Both the position numbers and the translations under genes were made by a program. From Candidatus Denitrolinea symbiosum (GTDB taxonomy: Bacteria; Chloroflexota; Anaerolineae; Anaerolineales; Villigracilaceae): a stretch of 64,000 nt of DNA. Location of the stretch: contig BLAA01000001.1 of NCBI GenBank assembly GCA_017312345.1, forward strand, positions 868,001 through 932,000. Reading direction: 5' to 3'. Shown here one piece after another: positions 1-9,047 of the stretch; position 1 is the stretch's first letter; each line of letters starts with the position of its first letter. Under the pieces are notes generated by a model. The model was given only the letters and a program-made list of their open reading frames with translations, made no database searches and had not been told where the DNA came from.

Positions 1-949
1 TGCCCACAAGCGCGGGGTCCTCCTTGAAGTAAATCTCGTCGCCGCCGAAATTCAGCAACTCGGTGTAGACGATGGACAGCCCCGACTGGCGCGACGTCTG
101 CGCGACGACGCGGGCGATCAAGTCGTTGACCAGGATCGGCTGGACGCGGTCGCGCTGTCCGATCATGCGGATCACGTCCATGTTTCTCGGGTCGCGGATC
201 TGCGTCACGATGTGATACGGCTCGGCGCGCCGGTTGGGATTGTTCGTGAGGGCCAGCGCCGATTTGATGACGAGCGAGTCGGGGTCTTCGCCCCCCGGCA
301 GGATGATGATGGAGCGCGCCGTGCGCGGGCTGACGAGTTCGATGTCGTTCAAGTCCATCGGGTTGCCCGAGCGGCAGATGACGCGCGTCCCCTTCGTGTC
401 GGGGACGCGCTCGCGGATGGCGTCTTCCATCGCCACCTTGTCCTCCTCCGCCATGACGACCACGACCGCGCCGCTCTTCCGATTCGAGTTGGCCTTCGCC
501 AGTTCCGAGATGACCGTGAAGACCTGCGGACTCCAGCCGAGGATGACGGTGTGGTCGCTTTCGAGGACGAGCGAGCGTCCCTTGCGGAGCTGGGCCAGTT
601 TATCGTCCACGCCGTTGGTGAGGATGCCGATCAGCGCGCTGACGACGAACACGCCGCCCAGCGTGACGAAGAACATCACAAAGCGGAAGCCCCAGCCCTG
701 GTCGCCGCCCATCGTGCCGGCGTCGAGGGTGCGCATCAACCCCTCCCACGCGGCCTCGACGAATTCCATCGGCGTTTCCGAGTCGGCGGGAGACAGAGCT
801 GTTCCGCCGAGCCTGATGATGGCCGCGGCGAGGAAGATGACGACCAGTGAAACGACCGCCAGTCCGCCGATCAACGCGGCGGGACCGCGCGCCATGTAAT
901 TATCGAACCAATAACTGACGCGCTGACGAAAGGAATATTTCTGCGGCAT
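1..949 (-). CDS. CASTOR/POLLUX-like ion channel protein, C-terminus cut by the window edge
   Basis: I translated this by eye on the minus strand. The protein starts MPQKYSFRQRVSYW, has a first membrane segment near residues 20-45 (AALIGGLAVVSLVVIFLAAA), a pore-like stretch with a second hydrophobic segment (FRFVMFFVTLGGVFVVSALIG), then a Rossmann-like RCK region (VILGWSPQVFTVISEL, later IIILPGGEDPDSLV). This arrangement is that of CASTOR/POLLUX/SYM8-type channel proteins, which gate K+ or Ca2+ through cytosolic nucleotide-binding domains. The start at 949 is preceded by GGAGAA, and a TATAAT box lies at 1004-999 on the same strand. The gene runs off the left edge, so the last part of the regulatory domain is not visible. 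It is divergent from thyX. Confidence 0.8.
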   Translation of the reverse strand, partial: MPQKYSFRQRVSYWFDNYMARGPAALIGGLAVVSLVVIFLAAAIIRLGGTALSPADSETPMEFVEAAWEGLMRTLDAGTMGGDQGWGFRFVMFFVTLGGVFVVSALIGILTNGVDDKLAQLRKGRSLVLESDHTVILGWSPQVFTVISELAKANSNRKSGAVVVVMAEEDKVAMEDAIRERVPDTKGTRVICRSGNPMDLNDIELVSPRTARSIIILPGGEDPDSLVIKSALALTNNPNRRAEPYHIVTQIRDPRNMDVIRMIGQRDRVQPILVNDLIARVVAQTSRQSGLSIVYTELLNFGGDEIYFKEDPALVG

Positions 950-1027
950 GGTTCTTCTCCCGAAATAAAACGACGTCGCTTCCGTATGATTTTGCCCGAT
1001 TATAGCCTCCTCCTGCAAAACGCCGTG

Positions 1028-1056
1028 TTGACTTTCACTGCGTTTTCGTCTATATT
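1028..1056 (+). promoter_or_regulatory. Sigma70-type promoter of thyX
   Basis: TTGACT at 1028-1033 and TATATT at 1051-1056 are separated by exactly 17 nt. Transcription would start near 1063, leaving a short leader with the AAAGGA ribosome site (1071-1076) before the ATG at 1083. Confidence 0.7.
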
Positions 1057-1082
1057 GCCACTCAACGCCCAAAGGATTTGCC

Positions 1083-2501
1083 ATGCCCGAAAAACAGATC
1101 TACCTCCTCTCGCCGAAAAACCTTTCCCCCGAAACCATCGCGGTCGCCTTCGCCAAAACCTCGCGCTCGCCCGAATCCTTTCGCGAGATCGCCGAGGGCC
1201 TCTCCGACGAAACCTCCGCCAAATTCCACGAGCGCTGGGTGGTGGGCTACGGTCACGCCTCGGTCGCGGAACACGCCATCCTGCACGTCGCCATCGAAAA
1301 CGTCTCGCGCGTGGCGATGGAAGCCATCGAGTCCAACCGCCTCGCCTCCTACACCGAAAAATCCACGCGCTACCAGAAGTGGGGACCCGACGACTTTACC
1401 ACCCCTCCCGAGCTGGATGGACATCCCCTGCGCGGCGAATTTGTGGACACAGTCCGCTTCCTCTTCTCGACCTACGCCGCCTCGCTCGACCCCGCGCGGG
1501 AGATCGTCTCGAAGCGCGTTTCGCGCCGGGACGGCGAATCTGACGAAGCCTGGGACCGCCGCGTCCGCTCGCAATACGTGGACTCATGCCGCTTCCTGCT
1601 TCCTGCGGCCGCGCTCGCCAACGTGGGCATGACCGCCAACGCGCGCGTCCTGGAGAACGCCGTCCGCAAGCTCCTCTCGCATCCGCTGGAGGAGGCGCGC
1701 GAGATCGGGCGGCGCGTAAAAGAGGTGACGAAGGGCGAAGTCCCGACTCTCGTCAAATATGCGGAGGCGGTTCCGTATCTCGTCGAAACGCAAAACGAAC
1801 TCGCCGCGCTTGCCGCGCGTCTTCCCTCGCCCGTCTCGCGCCCCTCGAACGATTTCTGCACCCTCGTTGACTACGATAAGGACGGCGAGCAGAAAGTCCT
1901 CGCGGCGGCGCTCTACCGCTTCGGCGACATGCCTTTCACGGACGCGCTCGCGCATGTCAACGCGCTGAAGAAAGCGGAACGCGTTCAGTTGGCCGAGTCC
2001 CTGCTGGGACGGTTGAAGCGTCACGACATCCCCCTGCGCGAGTTGGAATACTGCAACTATACCTTCGACCTCGTCATGGACCAGGGCGCGTACGCCGAGT
2101 TCAAGCGTCACCGCATGATGACGCAGACGCCGCAACTGCTGACGACGCGGCTGGGGTACGCGCTCCCGCGCCTCGTCGAGGAGGCCGGCTTCAGGTCCGG
2201 GTATGAGGCGGCGATGGAGAGGGCCGCGTCCGCGTACGAGAAACTCGCGGCGTGGAATCCGCAGGTCGCGCAGTACGTCGTCCCGAACGGATTCAACCGC
2301 CGCGTCCTCGCCCAGTTCAACCTGCGGACGGCGTATCACTTTTGCCAGTTGCGGGCCGCGGCCAACGCGCATTTCTCCATCCGCAAAATCGCGGAGCGTG
2401 TAGCCGACGAAATTCGGCGCGCGCATCCCGCCCTGTCCGCGTTCATGAATTTGCCCGAAGAGACCTGGCAGGATGTGGTTGAGAAGCATTTTGCGGAATA
2501 A
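1083..2501 (+). CDS. thyX: FAD-dependent thymidylate synthase, duplicated-domain form
   Basis: The 472-residue protein is about twice the length of classical ThyX, which methylates dUMP to dTMP using methylene-tetrahydrofolate and FAD. Two ThyX-like halves can be seen. The first half has GHASVAEHAILHV followed by SNRLASYTEKSTRY, a version of the ThyX signature RHRxxSxNExSxRY that lacks the RHR. The second half has FKRHRMMTQTPQLLTTR, which keeps RHR but loses most of the rest. The active site is therefore probably composed from both halves (inference). The ATG follows AAAGGA. The gene stands alone behind a good promoter. Long ThyX proteins of this kind are known in Chloroflexota and related phyla. 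Confidence 0.88.
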   Translation: MPEKQIYLLSPKNLSPETIAVAFAKTSRSPESFREIAEGLSDETSAKFHERWVVGYGHASVAEHAILHVAIENVSRVAMEAIESNRLASYTEKSTRYQKWGPDDFTTPPELDGHPLRGEFVDTVRFLFSTYAASLDPAREIVSKRVSRRDGESDEAWDRRVRSQYVDSCRFLLPAAALANVGMTANARVLENAVRKLLSHPLEEAREIGRRVKEVTKGEVPTLVKYAEAVPYLVETQNELAALAARLPSPVSRPSNDFCTLVDYDKDGEQKVLAAALYRFGDMPFTDALAHVNALKKAERVQLAESLLGRLKRHDIPLRELEYCNYTFDLVMDQGAYAEFKRHRMMTQTPQLLTTRLGYALPRLVEEAGFRSGYEAAMERAASAYEKLAAWNPQVAQYVVPNGFNRRVLAQFNLRTAYHFCQLRAAANAHFSIRKIAERVADEIRRAHPALSAFMNLPEETWQDVVEKHFAE

Positions 2502-2536
2502 CATTCCAAAATTGCGGTATTTTTCTGCCGCGCTGG

Positions 2537-2565
2537 TTGCGGGCTGTCCCATTGGCGGGTACAAT
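2537..2565 (+). promoter_or_regulatory. Putative promoter of the secreted FN3 protein
   Basis: TTGCGG at 2537-2542 and TACAAT at 2560-2565 are spaced by 17 nt. This predicts a leader of about 80 nt before the ATG at 2653, which itself follows GGAGG at 2644-2648. Confidence 0.5.
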
Positions 2566-2652
2566 ACAGTCCCAATCGCAAGAACCAATTACCGCTTAAA
2601 TTCGTTTAAACCCCAACGCTTGCGCCAGTTTTTGAAATTCAATGGAGGTCCC

Positions 2653-5010
2653 ATGTTTGCTGTAAGAAAATCCTCGCCGGTCCGCGTCGTAATGCACGGA
2701 TTGGCTATTCTCGGCCTTGTGCTGGCGGCCGCCGCGAACGCCTCGCCGGCTTACGCCGCGGCTCCCCCGAATAACGACATTGGAAACGCCGTCAAGATCA
2801 CAACCTCGGCCTTTGCCGCGTACATCCCGAGCGTTTCCACCGCCACCACCGCGGCGACCGACCCGGGTCTCTCCTGCGTCGGCGGCAGTCAGGGGAAAAA
2901 TTCGGTCTGGTATAGTTTTGTGCCGGCCGCGTCGGGCGAGGCGCAGATCAATACCATAGGCAGTTCCTACGATACCGTCCTGGCGGTCTTTAAGAACAAT
3001 CCGTCTGTGCCGGGCGGCCTGATCGAATTGGGGTGTAATAATAACGCCGGGGGACTGACCTCCGCGCTCACGCTGCCCCTGCGCGGCGGCGTCCGCTATT
3101 ACATCGAAGTCGTCCGCAAGACGGGGACCACCGCGTCTTCGTACAAGATGAACCTGCAATATCAGTTCAGCCAGAAACACGTGGTCTGGAGCGATCTGGC
3201 CGGGGTGATCTGGGACGGCAGCAAGCCAGGCGTCTTCACTTATACCACCGGCTGGCAGGATTCCCTGTTTATGGGGACGAATAACGGCAATCTGCGGGTC
3301 TCGAATAAAAAGGACAACACCGCAGTGTTGTACTTTGATGGAGGCGGTTTCGACCTCGTTTACGCTCTCGGCCCGCAGATGGGCGGCATGGACGTGCTGA
3401 TTGACAACGCCTATGTCGCCACGCTGGGTGAGGGAAACGCCACTTATCTCTTCAATCAGGTTTGGTCGAGTCCGCCTCTCTCGGATGGCGTTCACAAGTT
3501 GACGCTGGTTCACGCCTCCGGGATCAAGGTCAACTTCGATTACGTCAAGATCTATGCTTTCCCAGACGGCATTAGCCCGGCCCGCATCACCTCCCTGAGC
3601 GCTTTAGCCGACACCTCGACCGGCGGCCGGGTCATTTTGAAGTGGAAGGCGCCAGGCGACGACAAAAACGTCGGCACGGCGACCAAGTATCAACTCCAAT
3701 ACTTCACGGGCGCCGTGGCTCCCGACTGCATTGCAGACTGGGGCAGCGGTTCGTCCTATGTGCAGAACCTTCCCGCTCCGGCCGTCGCCGGCGCGCAACA
3801 GCAGCTCATGCTCAATGGTCTTGTGCCAGGTTTGCGTTACTATTTCTGCATCGCGGCAGAGGACGAGGTCGGCAACCTGGGTATTCCGTCCAATCTTGCC
3901 AGCGCCGTTCCCACCGCAGGCGTCCTTTACGGTCCCGGTACCTACGACGACAAGCACCCCGGCTGGATTTACTCCGGTAACTGGAAACTCGTTTCAGATC
4001 CAGACGCCCGTTACAAGACTTTACACTATTCTCTGAAACCCGGCAATTCGGCCTCTTTCTATTTTACTGGTTCCCAGTTCGTCTTTACTTACGTCACCGT
4101 CCCGGCCGGCGCCAAGATGGACGTCTATATTGACGGCGTGCTCACGACGACCATTGACCAGTACACCTACTACCGAAACGCTTTCTACTACACCAGTCCC
4201 ATGCTCGTGAACGGGCCGCACCTGGTGCGTTTCGTTCAGAACGGCACAGGAAGAGTATATGTTGATCAACTCCATGTAAACAATGTAGTGGATGGCGGCC
4301 CGCCGGATCCGATCACAGACCTCGCGGCGGCTCCCGGCGCAAACGACGGCGAAGTGGATCTCTCCTGGACGGCTCCCGGCGACGACGCCGGCGTGGGCAA
4401 GGCTAAAAAGTACGAAGTCCGCTACTCCTCCACCCCCATCAACAACCTCGTGGATTGGAGTTATGCCCAACCGGCCGCAGGGATTCTCGCGCCGCCGCAA
4501 GCCGGCGGTTCCCTCGAATCCATGACCGTGATCGGCCTGACGCCCGGCGCCCGCTACCACTTTGCCGTGCGCGCTTTCGACAACGCCTGGTACGATGTGC
4601 TTTCGAACTCCGTCCAATCCTCGGTCCAATACAGCGGCGCGTACGCCCCCGCCGGCCCCTACCAGGAAAACAACGCCATCTGGTCCTACAACGGCAGTTG
4701 GTTTAATGGCATTGACGCCAAAGCCCTCGGCGGTCGTTATCGTGTTCTGACCAAACTCATGCCCGGCTCTTCGGCCACCTTCTGGTTCACCGGCACCGGC
4801 TTCCGCCTGACCTTTGCCAAGGCCGATTTCTACGGCCGGCTGGACGTTCGCCTGGACGGCAGACGCGCCGGTACTATCTACCAAAACTCCGACATCACGT
4901 CCTGGAAGCAGAACTGGGAGCGCGTCGGCCTGGCGCTGGGCAACCACGTGGTGGAATTCCGCCTTGTCGGCGACAAAGCCAACATTGACGCCATCCGCAT
5001 CTTCCCATAA
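2653..5010 (+). CDS. Secreted multidomain protein with FN3 and beta-sandwich modules
   Basis: The 785-residue product begins with a signal peptide (basic MFAVRKSSPVRVV, hydrophobic GLAILGLVLAAAANA, cleavage near AYA-APP). A PPC-like beta domain follows (NSVWYSFVPAASG). Three related WSY/GNW beta-sandwich modules then alternate with two fibronectin type III domains, each marked by the repeated pattern W(K/T)APGDD..VG.A.KY. The third sandwich ends the protein; there is no LPxTG motif or C-terminal anchor. It is likely exported to the surface or released to bind carbohydrate or neighbouring cells; the ligand is unknown. The frame stays open further upstream, but the ATG after GGAGG with a signal peptide is the convincing start. 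A hairpin terminator follows. Confidence 0.75.
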   Translation: MFAVRKSSPVRVVMHGLAILGLVLAAAANASPAYAAAPPNNDIGNAVKITTSAFAAYIPSVSTATTAATDPGLSCVGGSQGKNSVWYSFVPAASGEAQINTIGSSYDTVLAVFKNNPSVPGGLIELGCNNNAGGLTSALTLPLRGGVRYYIEVVRKTGTTASSYKMNLQYQFSQKHVVWSDLAGVIWDGSKPGVFTYTTGWQDSLFMGTNNGNLRVSNKKDNTAVLYFDGGGFDLVYALGPQMGGMDVLIDNAYVATLGEGNATYLFNQVWSSPPLSDGVHKLTLVHASGIKVNFDYVKIYAFPDGISPARITSLSALADTSTGGRVILKWKAPGDDKNVGTATKYQLQYFTGAVAPDCIADWGSGSSYVQNLPAPAVAGAQQQLMLNGLVPGLRYYFCIAAEDEVGNLGIPSNLASAVPTAGVLYGPGTYDDKHPGWIYSGNWKLVSDPDARYKTLHYSLKPGNSASFYFTGSQFVFTYVTVPAGAKMDVYIDGVLTTTIDQYTYYRNAFYYTSPMLVNGPHLVRFVQNGTGRVYVDQLHVNNVVDGGPPDPITDLAAAPGANDGEVDLSWTAPGDDAGVGKAKKYEVRYSSTPINNLVDWSYAQPAAGILAPPQAGGSLESMTVIGLTPGARYHFAVRAFDNAWYDVLSNSVQSSVQYSGAYAPAGPYQENNAIWSYNGSWFNGIDAKALGGRYRVLTKLMPGSSATFWFTGTGFRLTFAKADFYGRLDVRLDGRRAGTIYQNSDITSWKQNWERVGLALGNHVVEFRLVGDKANIDAIRIFP

Positions 5011-5029
5011 ACCCTGTCCGCCGAACGCA

Positions 5030-5060
5030 GAACCCCGTTTTTAAAACGGGGTTCTTCTTT
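5030..5060 (+). terminator. Rho-independent terminator after the FN3 protein
   Basis: A perfect inverted repeat GAACCCCGTTTT/AAAACGGGGTTC (5030-5041 and 5043-5054) is followed by TTCTTT. The same stem sequence reappears, slightly diverged, at 17156-17189. Confidence 0.75.
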
Positions 5061-5119
5061 AACGAAAACGCCCTCGCTTCAACAGCCTCCCCGCCGGGGA
5101 AGCCGCCCAAGGAGATCCC

Positions 5120-5821
5120 ATGAACAACTGGCTCGCCGCTCTTTTCACCCTCGTCCTCTGCGTACTCTGGCTGCGGATCATGGACTTCGCCGCCCACCGC
5201 GGCCTCGTCGAAAGCCGCCTCAGCCGCAAGGTCATCCACATCACCACCGGGCCGATCTTCGTCCTATGCTGGCTCCTCTTCCGCGACACGCCCGACGCCC
5301 GCTGGTGGGCCGCCGCGGTCCCGCTCGTCATCACCCTCCAGTTCGCGCTCGTTGGATTGGGGCTCGTCAAAGACGAGGCCTCCGTCCAGGCCTTGTCGCG
5401 GACGGGTAACCGCCGCGAGATCCTGCGCGGCCCGCTCTTCTACGGCATCGCCTTCGTCGCGTTGACTCTCGTCTTCTGGAAAGATTCCCCCGTCGGCATG
5501 ACCGCCCTCATGCTGTTGTGCGGCGGCGACGGCATCGCCGACATCGTCGGACGCCGCGTCGCCTCGCCCAAACTTCCGTGGAGCGGCGACAAATCCTGGA
5601 TCGGATCGCTGTCCGTCCTGCTCGGCGGATTCCTCCTCGCCGCGTTCATCCTTTGGGCGTACGTCCTCGCGGGCGTCTTCCCCGGACCGTTCAGCCGTTT
5701 TCTCCTTCCCCTCGCGCTCCTCTCGCTGACGGCTGCCGCGGTCGAATCGCTGCCCTTCCACGATGTGGACAATCTCACCGTCCCGCTGGCGGTGGCGCTG
5801 GCAGGATTGGTTCTATTTTGA
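5120..5821 (+). CDS. Phytol/dolichol kinase or phosphatidate cytidylyltransferase-like membrane protein
   Basis: The 233-residue polytopic protein shows the marks of the VTE5/SEC59/DGK1 family: RKVIHITTGP after the first helix, GGDGIADIVGRR in the middle, DKSWIGSLSVLLGG, and a C-terminal VESLPFHDVDNLTVPL. Family members transfer a phosphate or CMP group to a lipid alcohol such as phytol, farnesol or dolichol in the membrane. The exact lipid substrate cannot be read from sequence. AAGGAG precedes the ATG. The stop overlaps the end of the convergent SGNH gene by 9 nt. Confidence 0.75.
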   Translation: MNNWLAALFTLVLCVLWLRIMDFAAHRGLVESRLSRKVIHITTGPIFVLCWLLFRDTPDARWWAAAVPLVITLQFALVGLGLVKDEASVQALSRTGNRREILRGPLFYGIAFVALTLVFWKDSPVGMTALMLLCGGDGIADIVGRRVASPKLPWSGDKSWIGSLSVLLGGFLLAAFILWAYVLAGVFPGPFSRFLLPLALLSLTAAAVESLPFHDVDNLTVPLAVALAGLVLF

Positions 5822-6835
5822 AAGCAGGGGTCTCAATGCTTCGGCCAGCAATTGCGTGAAGGCCGCTTTGCCGGCCGCGTTCATGTGGAGCGCGTCGTTG
5901 AAACCAGATGCGGGCAGGCGCGGATCGTAGGAAAAATCGAGCAGGGAGACGTCGTTTGCCCTCAGGTAATCGGCCAGTTTCGCCTTGTACGCGCGCAAAG
6001 CCTCCGGCTCGGCGACCGCGCTCGGGAAGAGCAGAGTCCGCTCGTGGACGAAGACGAGGCGCACGCCGCCCTCGCGCGCCAGGCGGATCATCTCCGGGAG
6101 GAAGGAACGGTCCACCCAATAGTCGAAGTCCATGGCCGCGGGCGTGTAGAGGAATTGTTCCTCCTCCACAAGGGCGCGCTGTTGCAGGGACGGTTGGACA
6201 TTGTCAATGTGAAAGATGTCGGTCTCGGCCTGGGCAAGACAGCCGCCGCGGCAGGTCTGGAATAGATAGGGGAGGGCGTTGCGGCTGACGAAATCGGCCG
6301 CGTCCGTCAGGCGCTGGCGCGCGCTGTAAAGCGGGAGCCAGGTCAGCGCCCATTTTTCCAGCGGGTTCATGAAGTTGAGATAGGCGCGCTGGATCAGAAG
6401 GTCCTCATGCGCGGCAGCCCATTGATCGAGTTCGTTGATGTAACCGCCGTTTACATGGTAATTTGGCAGGGTCAAAATGGTGTCGCGGAACAGGACGACG
6501 ACAACTGGCGGAGGCGGGTCCATCTGGAGGACGATATTTTTCAGGATGAGATACCAGAACGGCGATGTGGAACCCGGGACCGCGATGGAGTGGGCGGGAA
6601 CCTCGAGCGCGGCAGACAAGGCCTGCGGGTCCACTCCCTCCTGCAACACGGAATCGCCGATCAGCGCCAACTGGATGTCGTTCTTCTGAAGGATCTTGAC
6701 CAGGCTGGGCCGCGTCTTGTCGTCGAAAGCGGGTCCCGGCTGGGACGGGAAAGGCAGATGATAGAGGCGCGGCAGAAGGAAGGTCGACGCGGCGAGGCAG
6801 GCGAGGAGAAGAAAAAAATAGCGGGAGAATCGCAT
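5813..6835 (-). CDS. SGNH/GDSL-type hydrolase, AlgX/AlgJ-like partner of MBOAT
   Basis: The protein has 340 residues. An N-terminal signal anchor (MRFSRYFFLLLACLAAS) precedes an SGNH fold with block I LALIGDSVLQEG (Ser in GDS) and a terminal block LHMNAAGKAAF carrying the catalytic His. The ATG at 6835 lies 2 nt after the stop of the MBOAT gene, so translational coupling is likely. In alginate, cellulose and peptidoglycan acetylation systems an MBOAT protein hands an acyl group across the membrane to an SGNH transferase; this pair probably does the same for an unidentified extracellular glycan. The frame stays open upstream inside the MBOAT gene, but that extension has no homology signal. Confidence 0.75.
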   Translation of the reverse strand: MRFSRYFFLLLACLAASTFLLPRLYHLPFPSQPGPAFDDKTRPSLVKILQKNDIQLALIGDSVLQEGVDPQALSAALEVPAHSIAVPGSTSPFWYLILKNIVLQMDPPPPVVVVLFRDTILTLPNYHVNGGYINELDQWAAAHEDLLIQRAYLNFMNPLEKWALTWLPLYSARQRLTDAADFVSRNALPYLFQTCRGGCLAQAETDIFHIDNVQPSLQQRALVEEEQFLYTPAAMDFDYWVDRSFLPEMIRLAREGGVRLVFVHERTLLFPSAVAEPEALRAYKAKLADYLRANDVSLLDFSYDPRLPASGFNDALHMNAAGKAAFTQLLAEALRPLLSK

Positions 6836-6837
6836 GG

Positions 6838-8238
6838 TCAGAACTGGAAGTAGATAAAGTCCGGGGCGGAGGCGTTCAGGAATGCCAGCATGGCGAGCGT
6901 GGCGCCGACGAGGTAAACGTCGCGCCAGATCGAATTGGCAGACAGATGACGATCCATGAGCGATTTGACGAAGAGCGGCGCGGCGTAGAAAAGCGTCATC
7001 GAGAGGGTGGCGAGAGCGACGGCTTGGTATTCCACCGAACCGAGGAGCGGGGCGCGCGTCAGGACGGCGATCAGCCACCCCAGCGTGGACGCGCGGAAGA
7101 CGGCGAAACTGAACACGAGCAGCAGGAACATCGTCAGCCAGGCAAAGAACCGCGTCGCTTTGTTGGCGGGCCGCCACGCGCCGCCCATCCCGATGGCCTG
7201 ATAGACGACGATGAGGACGCCGAAGTAGAGTCCCCAGACGGCGTAGGTCCAGCCCGCGCCGTGCCAGAGTCCGCTTACGAACATGGCGGCGAGGGGCGGG
7301 AGCGCGTCCGCCAGCCAGGCCGGCCAGCGGGCGCGCAGGAGGGCGCGTCGCAGCGGAAAGAAGATGTAGTCGCGCAGCCAGGTGGAGAGGGTAATGTGCC
7401 AGCGGTTCCAGAAATCGGTGGGAGTGAGCGAGAGATAAGGCGAGCGGAAATTTTCGGTGGTCTCGAAGCCGAAGAGACGCGCCACGCCGCGGGCCAGATC
7501 GGTATAGGCGGAGAAGTCCGCGAGGATTTGGAGGGTGAAGCCGAGCGCGGCGGCGAACAGCAGCAGGACGGTCGGCTCTTTCATGTTGAAGACGCGGTCC
7601 ACCGCGACGCGCATCGTGTCGGCGATGACGACTTTTTTGAAGAAGCCCATCACGAGGAGCGGCCAGGCGGAATGGAAGTTGTCGGCCTGCCAGGTCCTGT
7701 CCGATTGGATCTGCGGCAGGAGTTTTTGGGCGCGGTCAATGGGACCGGCGTTGATCTGCGGGAAGAAAGCCACGAAGAGACTGAAGCCGAGAAGGTCGCG
7801 CGTTGGCTCGAGGCTGCCGTTCGCCACGTCGAAGATGTAAGCCAGTTTTTTCAGGGTGTAGAAGGACAGCCCGGCGGGGAGCAGGACGCCCGTCAGCAGC
7901 GCGTCGGCCTGGAATCCAAGTCCCGTCAGCGCGGCGACGAGTCCCTCGCTGAAGAAGTTGTAGTACTTGAAGACGGCGAGAACGCCGAGGTTGAGGATCA
8001 GGCTGAACGTCAGGAAGAGGCGGACGCGCCGACGGTCGCGCGCCATGCCGAGGGCGAGTCCGTAATCCGCGAGGGTGGAGAGTCCCAGCAAAAGCGCGTA
8101 CCACGGATGGACCCATCCATAGAAAACGTAACTGGCCGCGAGCAGGAGCAGGTTTTGCCGCTGCCTGCGCCGCGCCAGCCAATAAAGCGAAAAGACGATG
8201 ATGAAGAAGACGAGAAAATCGTAACTGGTGATGGTCAT
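6838..8238 (-). CDS. MBOAT family membrane O-acyltransferase (AlgI-like)
   Basis: The protein has 466 residues with about ten membrane segments. Family signatures are FFPQINAGPIDRA, FWNRWHITLSTWLRDYIFFPL and SGLWHGAGWTYAVWGLYFG, whose His in WHG is the invariant catalytic residue of AlgI/DltB proteins. It should move acyl groups, usually acetyl, from the cytoplasm across the membrane. It is followed after 2 nt by the SGNH protein and preceded by a PIG-L deacetylase on the same strand (gap of 49 nt). The three genes suggest tailoring of one surface polysaccharide. Confidence 0.88.
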   Translation of the reverse strand: MTITSYDFLVFFIIVFSLYWLARRRQRQNLLLLAASYVFYGWVHPWYALLLGLSTLADYGLALGMARDRRRVRLFLTFSLILNLGVLAVFKYYNFFSEGLVAALTGLGFQADALLTGVLLPAGLSFYTLKKLAYIFDVANGSLEPTRDLLGFSLFVAFFPQINAGPIDRAQKLLPQIQSDRTWQADNFHSAWPLLVMGFFKKVVIADTMRVAVDRVFNMKEPTVLLLFAAALGFTLQILADFSAYTDLARGVARLFGFETTENFRSPYLSLTPTDFWNRWHITLSTWLRDYIFFPLRRALLRARWPAWLADALPPLAAMFVSGLWHGAGWTYAVWGLYFGVLIVVYQAIGMGGAWRPANKATRFFAWLTMFLLLVFSFAVFRASTLGWLIAVLTRAPLLGSVEYQAVALATLSMTLFYAAPLFVKSLMDRHLSANSIWRDVYLVGATLAMLAFLNASAPDFIYFQF

Positions 8239-8287
8239 GCGCCGGCCTTGCTGGTGGATTCAAAACGCCCCGATTGCATCATCGGAC

Positions 8288-9016
8288 TTAAGGCTGGTCT
8301 TCTTCGTTGAGCATGACTTTGAAGGCCTCGGCATATTTCAGTCCCTTTTCCCGGCCTTCTTCGGCGGCCCACTCGCGGAGCATCTTTGAAGAATCCCAAT
8401 CGCCGATCTGACTCTTGTGCTTCTTCAGCGCGCTCGCTTTGACGCGCAGCGTGGCCGTGATGTCTACCCAGGTATCCGTCTTTTCGGCCCCGTGGATGTA
8501 GACGCGCTTGACCTTGTGCGGTTCGTACCCGGCTTCGAGCAGGTCGGTGAAAATGAGCCGCGTCTCCGAGGAGGGGAAGACCGCGTAGAGCGCGGCTTGC
8601 GCGGCGGCGCGGTGGTCGGGATGGTTGATGTAGCCGTTGCCGTAGAAGACTCCCTGCGGGTCGCCGATGACGACCGCCTCGGGTTTGTACTTTCGGATGA
8701 GACGCGTCAATTCCTTCCGCAGCGCCAGGGTCGGTTCGAGTTCGCCGTCGGAGTAGCCGAGGAAGACGGTCTCTTTTACGCCGAGGACTTTGTTGGCGGC
8801 GCGCTGTTCGCGCTCGCGCAGTTTCGCCAGCTCGGGCTTGTACTCCCCGCCGCGCTGCGGGTCGTTGGAACCCGCGTCGCCGCTGGTGATGATGACGGAG
8901 ACGATCTCGCATCCCGCGCGCGCCCATTTGGCGAGCGTGCCGGCCACGGTAAATTCCTGGTCATCGGGATGCGCGTGGATGGACATGGCGCGCCTGGGAA
9001 GATATTCGTTGGTCAT
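8288..9016 (-). CDS. PIG-L family (LmbE-like) zinc deacetylase
   Basis: The 242-residue protein starts with the diagnostic SIHAHPDDQEFTVAGTLAKW, whose AHPDD provides two zinc ligands and the general base. INHPDHRAA near residue 125 supplies the third ligand. PIG-L enzymes remove N-acetyl groups from GlcNAc-containing lipids or sugars, or from bacillithiol and mycothiol precursors. The neighbouring MBOAT/SGNH pair favours a sugar substrate here, but this is only context. ATG at 9016 is the first Met and gives the usual short N-terminus before the HPDD motif. Confidence 0.83.
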   Translation of the reverse strand: MTNEYLPRRAMSIHAHPDDQEFTVAGTLAKWARAGCEIVSVIITSGDAGSNDPQRGGEYKPELAKLREREQRAANKVLGVKETVFLGYSDGELEPTLALRKELTRLIRKYKPEAVVIGDPQGVFYGNGYINHPDHRAAAQAALYAVFPSSETRLIFTDLLEAGYEPHKVKRVYIHGAEKTDTWVDITATLRVKASALKKHKSQIGDWDSSKMLREWAAEEGREKGLKYAEAFKVMLNEEDQP

Positions 9017-9047
9017 TTGGTAATCGGTTCCAGTTTGGATATGGATC

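Noticed and set aside
6946..8310. 454-codon plus-strand frame opposite the MBOAT gene
   Set aside because: Highly charged, low-complexity translation typical of antisense frames in GC-rich DNA; the MBOAT frame has clear motifs.
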